Assembly: GCA_046590195.1 (NCBI GenBank)
Contig: JBKJTP010000229.1
Location: 1-28,773, forward strand
DNA length: 28,773 nucleotides
Source of the DNA: JBKJTP01 sp046590195
GTDB taxonomy: Bacteria; Bacteroidota; Ignavibacteria; Palsa-1295
Direction: 5' to 3'
The notes beneath the pieces are model-generated. The model saw only the letters and a list, made by a program, of their open reading frames with translations, was not told the origin of the DNA and did not search any database. A program made the position numbers and the translations under genes. This document shows positions 21,317-28,736 of the stretch, one piece after another; positions within the stretch are counted from its first letter, which is position 1; each line of letters starts with the position of its first letter.

Positions 21317-23164
21317 TCACCACCGCTCCTCAACGTACGCCTCCAGCGAATGATAGAACGGCAGGCCTAGCTTATAAAAACGCTTCGCTGTGCCGGTGTT
21401 GCGGTCATCGACGCGCTCCCAGAACTCGCGCTCGTCTGGGCCGGGAAACATCGCACGATCCTTTTGCGACTGATGCTTGAATATTGCTTCGATCTTCAGA
21501 CCAAGCTCGCGCTCCGACATCGGGATAAGTATATCGGCTTGATCCAACGGCCACTCCTGCCATGCGCCGCGATACATCCATACGGTCGGACGCTCATTGT
21601 CCTTCATGCGCATCACGGCCTGGCGAATGATCCATAAGCACACGCGATGCGTACCATGCGGATCGGATAGATCGCCAGCAACGAGGATTCGATCAGGTCG
21701 AACATCATTGAGCAGTTCAAGCGTCTTCTCAACATCCGCATCGCCCGGTGGCGCTTTCTCGATCGCACCGGTCTGATAGAACGGAAGATTGAGGAAGATG
21801 CACTTCTCACGCTTTAAGCCCACATGCATCGCGCCGCTCACCGCTTCTGATTCGCGGATGAACTGCTTCATCATGCCGACTTCAGGGATGTCAATATCAC
21901 CCGGATTCTTATTCAAGATAAAGCTCTCGATGCGTTTGCCGAGTTGCTGATGATCGTGTCCATCAAGCTGCATGGCATGCAAATGCTTTTGTACAAAGTC
22001 AAGATAACGCAGGACATCGTGGTCGAACACGGCGATGTTGCCGCTCGTCTGATATGCAACGTGCACATCGTTGCCGTTCTCGACCAACTTGCGGAATGCG
22101 CCACCAGCGCTGATCACATCGTCATCAGGATGGGGTGAGAAGAGGATGATCTTCTCGCCTTTAGGCAGGCGCTCCTTGTCCTGCACTTTATCCATGAGCA
22201 GATGCATCGCCCAGCGATTCACTTCGTCGGTGTCTTCGTAGATCGAAAGTGTCGCGAGGCCGTTCTCGACATAATCATCCTGCGACAACTCATTGATCGG
22301 CTTCTTCAACTTCTCAGCAAGCCAGATGACTGCGCGTAGCTTCTCGCGCGATCCACGCCCATCTTTCCGAGCAAACTCATAATGCGGCTGCACGAGCCAC
22401 GGCGTCTTGATCTTCGTCAGTTCTGCCGACGAATCGCAATCGAGATGGAATGTCGCGTTCGGATGCTCTTGCAAGAGCGATGCAGGAACATCGGTCGTGA
22501 CTTTGCCTTCAACAGCTTTTGCAATGATGCCAGACTTATTCTCGCCAAGCGCAACAAGAATGATCTCTTTTGCAGAGAGGATCGTCGCAGTGCCCATCGT
22601 GATCGCTTCCCGCGGTACATTCTCTTCGCCGAAAAAGTCCGCTGCGGCATCGCGTCGGGTGAATGGATGGATCATCACCAGGCGAGTGCGTGCATCCGAT
22701 GGAGTGCCTGGTTCGTTGAAGCCGATATGTCCCGTGCGGCCGATACCGAGGATCTGCAGATCGAGCCCTCCAGCTTCTTCGATCGCGCGCTCATAGGTAT
22801 CGCAGAATTCTTCGACGTCCTCACGCTTCAGCGTACCGACCGGGATATGAATGTTCTCCTGCGGAATATTCACATGACGGAACAGATGCGTGTGCATGAA
22901 CCGGTGATAGCTCTGCCACGCGTCCTCGGTGATCGCATAGTACTCATCGAGATTGAACGTCTGCACCTGCGAGAGATCGAGCCCTGACTTATGTAGCTTC
23001 ACAAGCTCTCGGTAGATCCCTTTCGGAGTAGAACCCGTGGGTAGCCCGAGCACCGCATTTGGCTTTGCGCGCACGACCTCTGCTATTCGCTCCGCAACTT
23101 TGCGTGCAAGTGAGTTATGGTCCGGATGGATGACGATCGGAATCTTGGCTGGATCAGCGAGCAT
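21317..23164 (-). CDS. nagB: Glucosamine-6-phosphate deaminase fused to a PIG-L deacetylase domain
   Basis: NagB turns glucosamine-6-phosphate into fructose-6-phosphate and ammonia in amino-sugar catabolism. Over 615 residues, the N-terminal part (about 1-260) has VLGLPTGSTPKGIY (38-51), TFNLDEYY (69-76; catalytic Asp73) and GIGRTGHIGFNEPGTP (140-155; His146, Glu151). A linker leads to a PIG-L zinc deacetylase domain (about 335-600) with SPHPDDDVISAGG (343-355) and DPHGTHR (501-507). The fusion is known in Bacteroidota. The Asp that follows Asn in E. coli GNDGHIAFNEP is replaced by Thr144 here. The fused enzyme might deacetylate and deaminate amino-sugar phosphates in one step, but this is not shown by sequence. 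No other nag gene is adjacent. Confidence 0.93.
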   Translation of the reverse strand: MLADPAKIPIVIHPDHNSLARKVAERIAEVVRAKPNAVLGLPTGSTPKGIYRELVKLHKSGLDLSQVQTFNLDEYYAITEDAWQSYHRFMHTHLFRHVNIPQENIHIPVGTLKREDVEEFCDTYERAIEEAGGLDLQILGIGRTGHIGFNEPGTPSDARTRLVMIHPFTRRDAAADFFGEENVPREAITMGTATILSAKEIILVALGENKSGIIAKAVEGKVTTDVPASLLQEHPNATFHLDCDSSAELTKIKTPWLVQPHYEFARKDGRGSREKLRAVIWLAEKLKKPINELSQDDYVENGLATLSIYEDTDEVNRWAMHLLMDKVQDKERLPKGEKIILFSPHPDDDVISAGGAFRKLVENGNDVHVAYQTSGNIAVFDHDVLRYLDFVQKHLHAMQLDGHDHQQLGKRIESFILNKNPGDIDIPEVGMMKQFIRESEAVSGAMHVGLKREKCIFLNLPFYQTGAIEKAPPGDADVEKTLELLNDVRPDRILVAGDLSDPHGTHRVCLWIIRQAVMRMKDNERPTVWMYRGAWQEWPLDQADILIPMSERELGLKIEAIFKHQSQKDRAMFPGPDEREFWERVDDRNTGTAKRFYKLGLPFYHSLEAYVEERW

Positions 23165-23277
23165 TGGGTGCCTGAATGTAAGATCTGGATGTGGATGAGC
23201 TTATTCATAACCTCAAACGAAATGCCGCGATTCATTAAGGCACAGCGTTTGAGTCTGCCTGGACGAAAATAAACCCC

Positions 23278-24258
23278 ATGAAATTTCTTCCTTCGTTTCT
23301 GATCGCGGCATTTCTGATTACTGGCTGCGCTAAAAAATCCACGACGACCACAACAGTTGACTCAACCGGCGTGGTGGTCGAGATACCAAATAACTCGAGC
23401 AGTGAAGAGCCCTCGGGTGGTCCGGGCTCGTCGGATCCTGGGCCTGCGCAAAGCGATGGCAGCGTACCTGCGGATAATTCGGTCGGTAATCCGCCTGATG
23501 CAAATCCGCCGAGCGGAAACCCGCCCGCACAAACTCCCGATGGCACTCGCGGCAACATCACCGTCTCTTCCCCACAATCGGGTGACTATGTGAATGCGAC
23601 TGCCTTCAAGATCACCGGGCTCGCACGGACATTCGAGAACAACGTCGTCTATCGCGTGACCGATCTAGCAACGAAGAAAGTGTTAGCGCATGGTTACGGG
23701 ACCGCAACCGGCGAGATGGGTAAGTTCAGTCCGTACACGATCGACGCAAAGCCTAACACCGCTGGCGTGCAATTCCCGACACGTGCGATAGTTGAAGTCT
23801 TCGAAAACTCGGCGAAGGATGGCTCGGAGATCAACAAGGTGCAGATACCTGTGCGCATGGGTGTCGGCGCCGATGAGCCGAATGCGGTAGAAGTATTCTT
23901 TAGCAATCCGAAGAAAGGATCAAACAACAACTGCGAGCTTGTATTCAGTGTGCCTCGCAGGATACCACAAACCCAAGCGCTTGCAACGATCGCGTTGCAG
24001 CGATTGCTCGCCGGACCAACAGCAGAAGAGCGTGCACAAGGCTATGAATCGCAGATCCCTGCCGGCACGAAGCTCAACAAAGTGGCAGTAACAAACGGAG
24101 TTGCTCGCGCAGATTTCTCCTCAGAGCTGAACACAGCAGCCGGTTCATGCCGCGTAGGTGCAATACGCTCGCAGATCGAGCGCACGCTAAAGCAGTTCTC
24201 AACCGTCAAGAGCGTAGTCATTACGGTGAATGGCAAGGGGGACACGCTGCAGCCATAA
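23278..24258 (+). CDS. Lipoprotein with Gmad2 and GerMN domains
   Basis: This is a 326-residue lipoprotein with signal MKFLPSFLIAAFLITGC (Cys17). A Thr/Ser/Gly/Pro-rich linker reaches about residue 95. A Gmad2-like Ig domain covers about 96-190: ITVSSPQSGDYVNATAFKIT, GLARTFENNVVYRVTDL, GEMGKFSPYTIDA, RAIVEVFENSAKDGSE. A GerMN domain follows at about 200-325: AVEVFFSNPKKGSNNNCELV, VPRRIPQTQALATIALQRLL, AGPTAEERAQGYESQIPAGT, ARADFSSELNTAAGSCRVG, QIERTLKQFSTVKSVVITV. GerMN was named from spore germination proteins but is widespread in non-sporeformers, where its role in the envelope is unclear. It runs divergently from nagB through a 113-bp gap. Confidence 0.9.
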   Translation: MKFLPSFLIAAFLITGCAKKSTTTTTVDSTGVVVEIPNNSSSEEPSGGPGSSDPGPAQSDGSVPADNSVGNPPDANPPSGNPPAQTPDGTRGNITVSSPQSGDYVNATAFKITGLARTFENNVVYRVTDLATKKVLAHGYGTATGEMGKFSPYTIDAKPNTAGVQFPTRAIVEVFENSAKDGSEINKVQIPVRMGVGADEPNAVEVFFSNPKKGSNNNCELVFSVPRRIPQTQALATIALQRLLAGPTAEERAQGYESQIPAGTKLNKVAVTNGVARADFSSELNTAAGSCRVGAIRSQIERTLKQFSTVKSVVITVNGKGDTLQP

Positions 24259-24285
24259 TGCGGTGTCGGATCCAGAAGTCTTATA

Positions 24286-24487
24286 CCGCGAAGCGGTCTT
24301 CTAGGGTAGCCGGGGGTGAACACAGTGAACCCCCGGACAATCGAAAAACAAAAATCCAGAGCCACGTTAGTGGCGACCTATTTCCATGTTAAGGTCGCCA
24401 CTACGTGGTTCAATTGCTCCGGAGAAGCTACGCGGTCCGGGGGTTCGTCGGGCTCACCCCCGGCTACCTTGGAAGGCCGCTTCGCGG
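24286..24487. repeat. Palindromic intergenic element F with nested hairpins
   Basis: Outer arms CCGCGAAGCGG (24286-24296 and, inverted, 24477-24487) enclose a second inverted pair, GTAGCCGGGGGTG/CACCCCCGGCTAC (24306-24318, 24455-24467) and GAACCCCCGGAC/GTCCGGGGGTTC (24327-24338, 24435-24446). At the centre CCACGTTAGTGGCGACCT (24362-24379) pairs with 24392-24408 with one bulge. The element fills most of the 355-bp gap between the GerMN lipoprotein and the outer-membrane protein; the rest (24488-24613) shows no clear promoter or gene. Confidence 0.9.
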
Positions 24488-24613
24488 CTAGCAAGGACCG
24501 GGCGGCATATCTTTGTGCTCTGCGAAACACATTGCGACTTGTTCCGTCCGACTTGGTCTTAGCACACCTGTCTTAGCGTCTCGTCACTGTTGTCGTTTTC
24601 ACATACTTCCTCT

Positions 24614-25852
24614 ATGGCTCGATCCCTTATCGTGCTGCTGTTACTTGTGGTCGCAAGTAATGCGCACGCGCAATCCACAACTCCGCTCAAGGTGTTCATC
24701 GAATGCAATGAATGCTACACGAATGAGATGAAGGAGAAACTGACCTTCGTGCAATATGTCCGTGATAGGTCAGCGAGTGACGTACACGTCAAAACGCACT
24801 CGGAATCCACCAGCCGCGGTCGGCGCGTCCATCTGCAATTCTTCGGGCAGAACCAGTTCGCTGGGCTAAGTGACACATTCCAGATCGATGTCGAATCGTG
24901 GCACTCGAGCACGCAGGTCTATGGCATGATCGAAGAATACATTCGCGCAGGCCTCGTGCGTTACATGGCGTACTCGAATAATCTTGCTCAGATCTCCGTC
25001 GTTCAGCCTGAAACCAAGACGATAGATTCGGTTGCGATCGCTCCAGCGCTAGAAGACCCATGGGATCATTGGAACATGCGGCTGTATCTGAGTGGCTGGC
25101 TCAACGGTGAATCCAATTACGACAACCTGAACGTCAATAGCACGGTGAGTGCCTACCGCGTTACGAAGTCGAGCAAGATCAATCTCTCGTTCAACAACTC
25201 TTACAACGAGAACAACTTTGAGTTTACCGATGGCGGCACATTCAAGAGCTTGTCGAGAAGTAATAGCATTAGCGCCAGCACGGTCAGATCAATCTCTGAT
25301 CGCTGGTCACTCGGCGTCTTTGGTAAGGGCGAGAACTCTACTTACTATAATCTCAAGCGGCACATTCAGCTAGGGCCAGGGATCGAGTATGCGTTCTTCC
25401 CGTATGAAGAGAGCTCCTATCGCCATCTAATGCTGCAGTACCGTGTGAACGGACATCTCGTCGAGTACAACGAAGAAACTCTCTATGACATGACCGAAGA
25501 GAAGCTGTTCGATCAATCACTTAAGCTCGCCTTTCTCATCCGGAAGGACTGGGGTTCAGTTGAGTTCGATGTGACCGGCAGGACCTATCTACACGATCTC
25601 TCAAAGACAAACGCAAACTTCTATTCGCAGTTGGAGATCAATCTCATCCCGGGGTTATCGCTCGATCTCTATGGCAATCTCCAATACGCGAACGACCAGA
25701 TCTATCTGCCAAAGCTTGGAGCCACAGCAGAAGAGACCCTGCTGCGTCTCGAGCAACTTAAGACCAACTACACCTACTGGGGTAACATCGGCTTCAGTTA
25801 TACATTCGGATCGTCAGATGCGAGTGTGGTGAATTCGAGGTTTGGGTCGTAA
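24614..25852 (+). CDS. Outer-membrane beta-barrel protein with a YVRDR-type periplasmic domain
   Basis: This 412-residue protein starts at ATG 24614; the signal MARSLIVLLLLVVASNAHA is cut before Gln. An N-terminal soluble domain (about 22-120) contains FIECNECYTNEMKEKLTFVQ, YVRDRSASDVHVKTHS, VHLQFFGQNQFAGLSDTF and IRAGLVRYMAYS. From about 150 to the end there are alternating amphipathic strands with aromatic girdle residues, such as KINLSFNNSYNENNFEF, WSLGVFGKGENSTYYNL, GIEYAFFPYEESSYRHLML and SVEFDVTGRTYLH. The last strand is TYWGNIGFSYTFGSSDASVV. The YVRDR-ADVHV pattern recurs, as far as I recall, in uncharacterised outer-membrane proteins of Bacteroidota and relatives. Function unknown. 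Gene order gives no operon partner: recQ converges from the right. Confidence 0.8.
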   Translation: MARSLIVLLLLVVASNAHAQSTTPLKVFIECNECYTNEMKEKLTFVQYVRDRSASDVHVKTHSESTSRGRRVHLQFFGQNQFAGLSDTFQIDVESWHSSTQVYGMIEEYIRAGLVRYMAYSNNLAQISVVQPETKTIDSVAIAPALEDPWDHWNMRLYLSGWLNGESNYDNLNVNSTVSAYRVTKSSKINLSFNNSYNENNFEFTDGGTFKSLSRSNSISASTVRSISDRWSLGVFGKGENSTYYNLKRHIQLGPGIEYAFFPYEESSYRHLMLQYRVNGHLVEYNEETLYDMTEEKLFDQSLKLAFLIRKDWGSVEFDVTGRTYLHDLSKTNANFYSQLEINLIPGLSLDLYGNLQYANDQIYLPKLGATAEETLLRLEQLKTNYTYWGNIGFSYTFGSSDASVVNSRFGS

Positions 25853-25892
25853 CTCATATATTCTTCTCAGTCCCGAAGGGGCGAAGCCAAGA

Positions 25893-28085
25893 TCATCCCT
25901 TCCGCTGCATCCACGCTTGCACGAATCGCAACTCCGAGTATCCATACTTATCCGGATGCTTCTCCATGATCTTGCCGAGCTCTGGACCATCATTCAAGAT
26001 CACGGATTCGATAGAGGCACGGCGGTCGGGGGGTACCAATCGATCGATGTCGGTGATATTGCCGCTCACGATATAGGATGTGAGATGCGACGAGATCGTC
26101 GACTCCGAGAGATCACGATCGCGCATGATCTCGATCAATGACATGCCCGACTGATAATAATGCATGCTCAGCTCAGCGCTCGAGATCTTGCGGCCTGACT
26201 CGAATTTTTTGATCGTCGGATGCTCTTCGACGAAGCGCTGCACGCACGTCACAAACTCACGTCCGTAATCGCGCGCCTTGCGTTCACTGATACCTTCGAT
26301 CTGCTTCAGATCGCGCGACGATACGGGCAGCTCGAGTGCCATGTAATACAGCGTCGGCTCATCGAATACATTGTGCGGAGCGATGCCGAGCTTTGTCGAG
26401 ATCGATTGCCTGAGATCCTTGAGCTCTTTCAGGAGCTCCTTATTCATCGGAGGCAGTTCAATGAATGTCGAGGTGCGCTGCACCTTCTCTGGCTTCTTCT
26501 CACGCGTTGGCGCGACCAGCTTCACTTTCGCGCCATTCTTCAGCACATCCCATCCACGCTTCGTGACCCGAAGCACAGAATGCTGCATGTGGTCTTGCAC
26601 AACATAGCCATTACGCACCAACTCGCGTGCGTAGTGCGTCCAGTCCTTCTTCGAGATATCCTTGCCGATGCCGTACGTAGTGAGCTGCTGATGACGGAAA
26701 TCCAGGATCTTCTGCGCTTCTGATCCGCGCAAAACCTCGATGACATGCGTGACACCAAAGCTCTCACGCACACGAACCACGCACGAGAGAAACATCTGCG
26801 CGATCTTCGTCGCATCAATGCTTTCGGCTTTCGTTGTTGATGTGCAGTTGTCGCACGAGCCGCAATTATCCTCAGGGTACTGCTCGCCGAAATGTTGCAG
26901 GAGATAGGCGCGTCTGCAAGACGAGAGCTCGGCAAAGCTAACAATATCATCGATATCGCGCAGGGCTTTCGCTCGCTCTTGAGGCGACTCTTTCTCGTAA
27001 GCGAATTTCTGCTGCTTGACCTTATCGCCAAGCGCAAAGAGCAAGACGCACTCCGAATTCAAGCCATCGCGGCCGGCGCGGCCCGTCTCCTGATAATATC
27101 CCGAAACGGACTTCGGCATATCGTAGTGTATGACGTATCGAATATCGGGCTTATCGATACCCATTCCGAATGCTATCGTCGCGCACACGATGTTCACTTC
27201 ACCGCGAATGAACTTCTCCTGATTTCGCGTGCGGAGATCGCGGTCGAGCCCAGCATGATAGGGGAGCGCCTTATATCCACTCTTGGTAAGCGCGATCGCC
27301 GTGGATTCCGCCTGCGCGCGCGAGAAGCAATAAATGATACCGGCCTGATCCTTTCGCGCCTCGACGAAATCGATGACGTCATCAAGTCCATTCTTCTGCT
27401 TGACAGTATAAAAAAGATTCGGCCTATCGAAGCTCGCCACCCACTTCGCTGCATCGGGCTTGAAGTGCAACTGCTGCAGAATATCCTGCTCGACCTGCTT
27501 CGTGGCCGTGGCGGTCATCGCAATGATCGGCACGCTCGGCCAGCGGTCGCGAAGTTGGCTTAGCCCGCGGTAATCATCGCGGAAATCGTGTCCCCATACC
27601 GAGATACAGTGTGCTTCATCGATCGCGATGAGCGAGATATCCTGACGATCGAGGAAAGAAAGAAAGCTAGGGAGGAGCAATCTCTCCGGTGCGGCATAGA
27701 GCAGCTTGATCTTTCCCGAAACGATATCCTGACGACGCTGCTCGACCTCGTAAGGCTCGAGCGTACTATTAATGTAGGTCGCCGCAATACCATTGGCTTG
27801 CAGTGCATCGACCTGATCCTTCATCAAGGCGATGAGCGGGCTCACCACGATCGTCAGCCCCGACTGCATGATGCCCGGCAACTGATAGCAGATCGACTTT
27901 CCGCCGCCCGTCGGCATCAGGACGAAGTTATCCTGCTTGCGCAAGACCGACTCAATGATCTCGCGCTGCAGCGGTCGGAAATCATTATGTCCGAAATACT
28001 TATGCAGCAGCTCCCTGGCATGCTCGCCCTGGCTGCGCGTCTCGGTTGTGTCCAGCGGTTCGTAGATCTCTTCGGTCGTGTGCAT
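25893..28085 (-). CDS. recQ: ATP-dependent DNA helicase RecQ
   Basis: RecQ is a 3'-5' helicase of recombination and repair in the cytoplasm. The 730-residue protein has FGHNDFRPLQREII (31-44), Walker A MPTGGGKS (57-64), the DEAH box at 156-159 (IAIDEAHCISVWGHDFR), TATAT (191-195), GYYQETGRAGRDG (329-341; motif VI), and the zinc ligands Cys390, Cys408, Cys411 and Cys414. The RQC winged helix covers about 420-520, and an HRDC domain runs from about 545 to 620 (IEGISERKARDYGREFV). A C-terminal helical region at about 632-730 (ISSAELSMHYYQSGMSLIEI, DLSESTISSHLTSYIVSG) looks like a further helix-turn-helix, as in longer RecQ proteins of Bacteroidota. Start ATG 28085. Element G lies upstream between it and the zinc-finger gene. 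Confidence 0.97.
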   Translation of the reverse strand: MHTTEEIYEPLDTTETRSQGEHARELLHKYFGHNDFRPLQREIIESVLRKQDNFVLMPTGGGKSICYQLPGIMQSGLTIVVSPLIALMKDQVDALQANGIAATYINSTLEPYEVEQRRQDIVSGKIKLLYAAPERLLLPSFLSFLDRQDISLIAIDEAHCISVWGHDFRDDYRGLSQLRDRWPSVPIIAMTATATKQVEQDILQQLHFKPDAAKWVASFDRPNLFYTVKQKNGLDDVIDFVEARKDQAGIIYCFSRAQAESTAIALTKSGYKALPYHAGLDRDLRTRNQEKFIRGEVNIVCATIAFGMGIDKPDIRYVIHYDMPKSVSGYYQETGRAGRDGLNSECVLLFALGDKVKQQKFAYEKESPQERAKALRDIDDIVSFAELSSCRRAYLLQHFGEQYPEDNCGSCDNCTSTTKAESIDATKIAQMFLSCVVRVRESFGVTHVIEVLRGSEAQKILDFRHQQLTTYGIGKDISKKDWTHYARELVRNGYVVQDHMQHSVLRVTKRGWDVLKNGAKVKLVAPTREKKPEKVQRTSTFIELPPMNKELLKELKDLRQSISTKLGIAPHNVFDEPTLYYMALELPVSSRDLKQIEGISERKARDYGREFVTCVQRFVEEHPTIKKFESGRKISSAELSMHYYQSGMSLIEIMRDRDLSESTISSHLTSYIVSGNITDIDRLVPPDRRASIESVILNDGPELGKIMEKHPDKYGYSELRFVQAWMQRKG

Positions 28086-28146
28086 AGGTGCCTATCAAGC
28101 GAAGTACAACATACGAAAAAAATCGGGGTTCGATTGGGACTACAAG

Positions 28147-28228
28147 TTTGCCGTCATTTCGAGCGAGGTGAAACGCAACGAGCGCAGCGAAGCGGCGTTT
28201 CACGGCTACTACTCGAAATGACGGCAAA
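28147..28228. repeat. Palindromic intergenic element G (GTCATTTCGAGCG type)
   Basis: TTTGCCGTCATTTCGAG (28147-28163) and the exact complement (28212-28228) enclose a second pair, GTGAAACGC (28168-28176) and GCGTTTCAC (28195-28203). It is a short relative of element E. It lies between the divergent recQ and zinc-finger genes and would form one compact hairpin. Confidence 0.88.
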
Positions 28229-28285
28229 ATTTCGCACGAATCCTCGCTCTTCCGCTTTCTAAGAGATAATAAGCCCACAAGACCC

Positions 28286-28552
28286 ATGGCTGAGAACTGC
28301 ACACATCTGGATTCCATCAAGGACGTTACACCGAGCGCGGATGGCTGCGAGGATTGCCTGAAGACGGGCGACGAGTGGGTTCATCTCAGGCTATGCATGG
28401 AGTGCGGGCACGTCGGCTGCTGCGATAACTCCAAGAACAAGCACGCGACCAAGCACTTCCACCGGACTGAACACCCGATCGTCACCTCGTTCGAGTCGGG
28501 CGAGAAATGGGGCTGGTGCTACGTGGATGAATTCATGTTTGAGTACGAATGA
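28286..28552 (+). CDS. Stand-alone UBP-type zinc-finger protein
   Basis: This 88-residue protein is essentially one ZnF-UBP domain. Zinc ligands fit the family pattern: Cys5-x-His7, Cys21-x2-Cys24, Cys37-x2-Cys40 with GHVGC (Cys45), then His53, His57 and His63 (NKHATKHFHRTEHPIVTSF), and the final GWCYVDE block. In eukaryotes such domains bind the free C-terminus of ubiquitin. Bacterial stand-alone versions are common, but their ligand is unclear. There is no signal peptide, so it should be cytoplasmic. Start ATG 28286 (MAENCTHLD). Divergent from recQ, with element G between them; palindromic element B copy 2 follows the stop. Confidence 0.9.
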   Translation: MAENCTHLDSIKDVTPSADGCEDCLKTGDEWVHLRLCMECGHVGCCDNSKNKHATKHFHRTEHPIVTSFESGEKWGWCYVDEFMFEYE

Positions 28553-28570
28553 TGGGTAGCTGAGCGTCTA

Positions 28571-28736
28571 CCCGTAGGGCCACATCGCAATGTGGCCGGA
28601 AAGCGGGATGCGAGAATCCAGCATAATGCGTAATCTGTGCGTGAGACGAATGCTGCATTCGTCTCACGCACAGCGTCCAGATAGCCTTAAACTCCGGTGC
28701 CCGCTTCCCGGCCACATTGCGATGTGGCCCTACGGG
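28571..28736. repeat. Palindromic intergenic element B, copy 2
   Basis: Perfect 29-bp terminal repeats (28571-28599 and 28708-28736) extend by 7 bp after one mismatch (AAGCGGG/CCCGCTT). The ends are those of element B copy 1. The interior differs: it holds a near-perfect 39-bp palindrome with 19-bp arms (CTGTGCGTGAGACGAATGC at 28635-28653; complement at 28655-28673) around one central T. Confidence 0.92.

Noticed and set aside
24316..24576. Plus-strand frame of 86 codons before the barrel gene
   Set aside because: It is a reading of nested repeat F and has no protein-like pattern.
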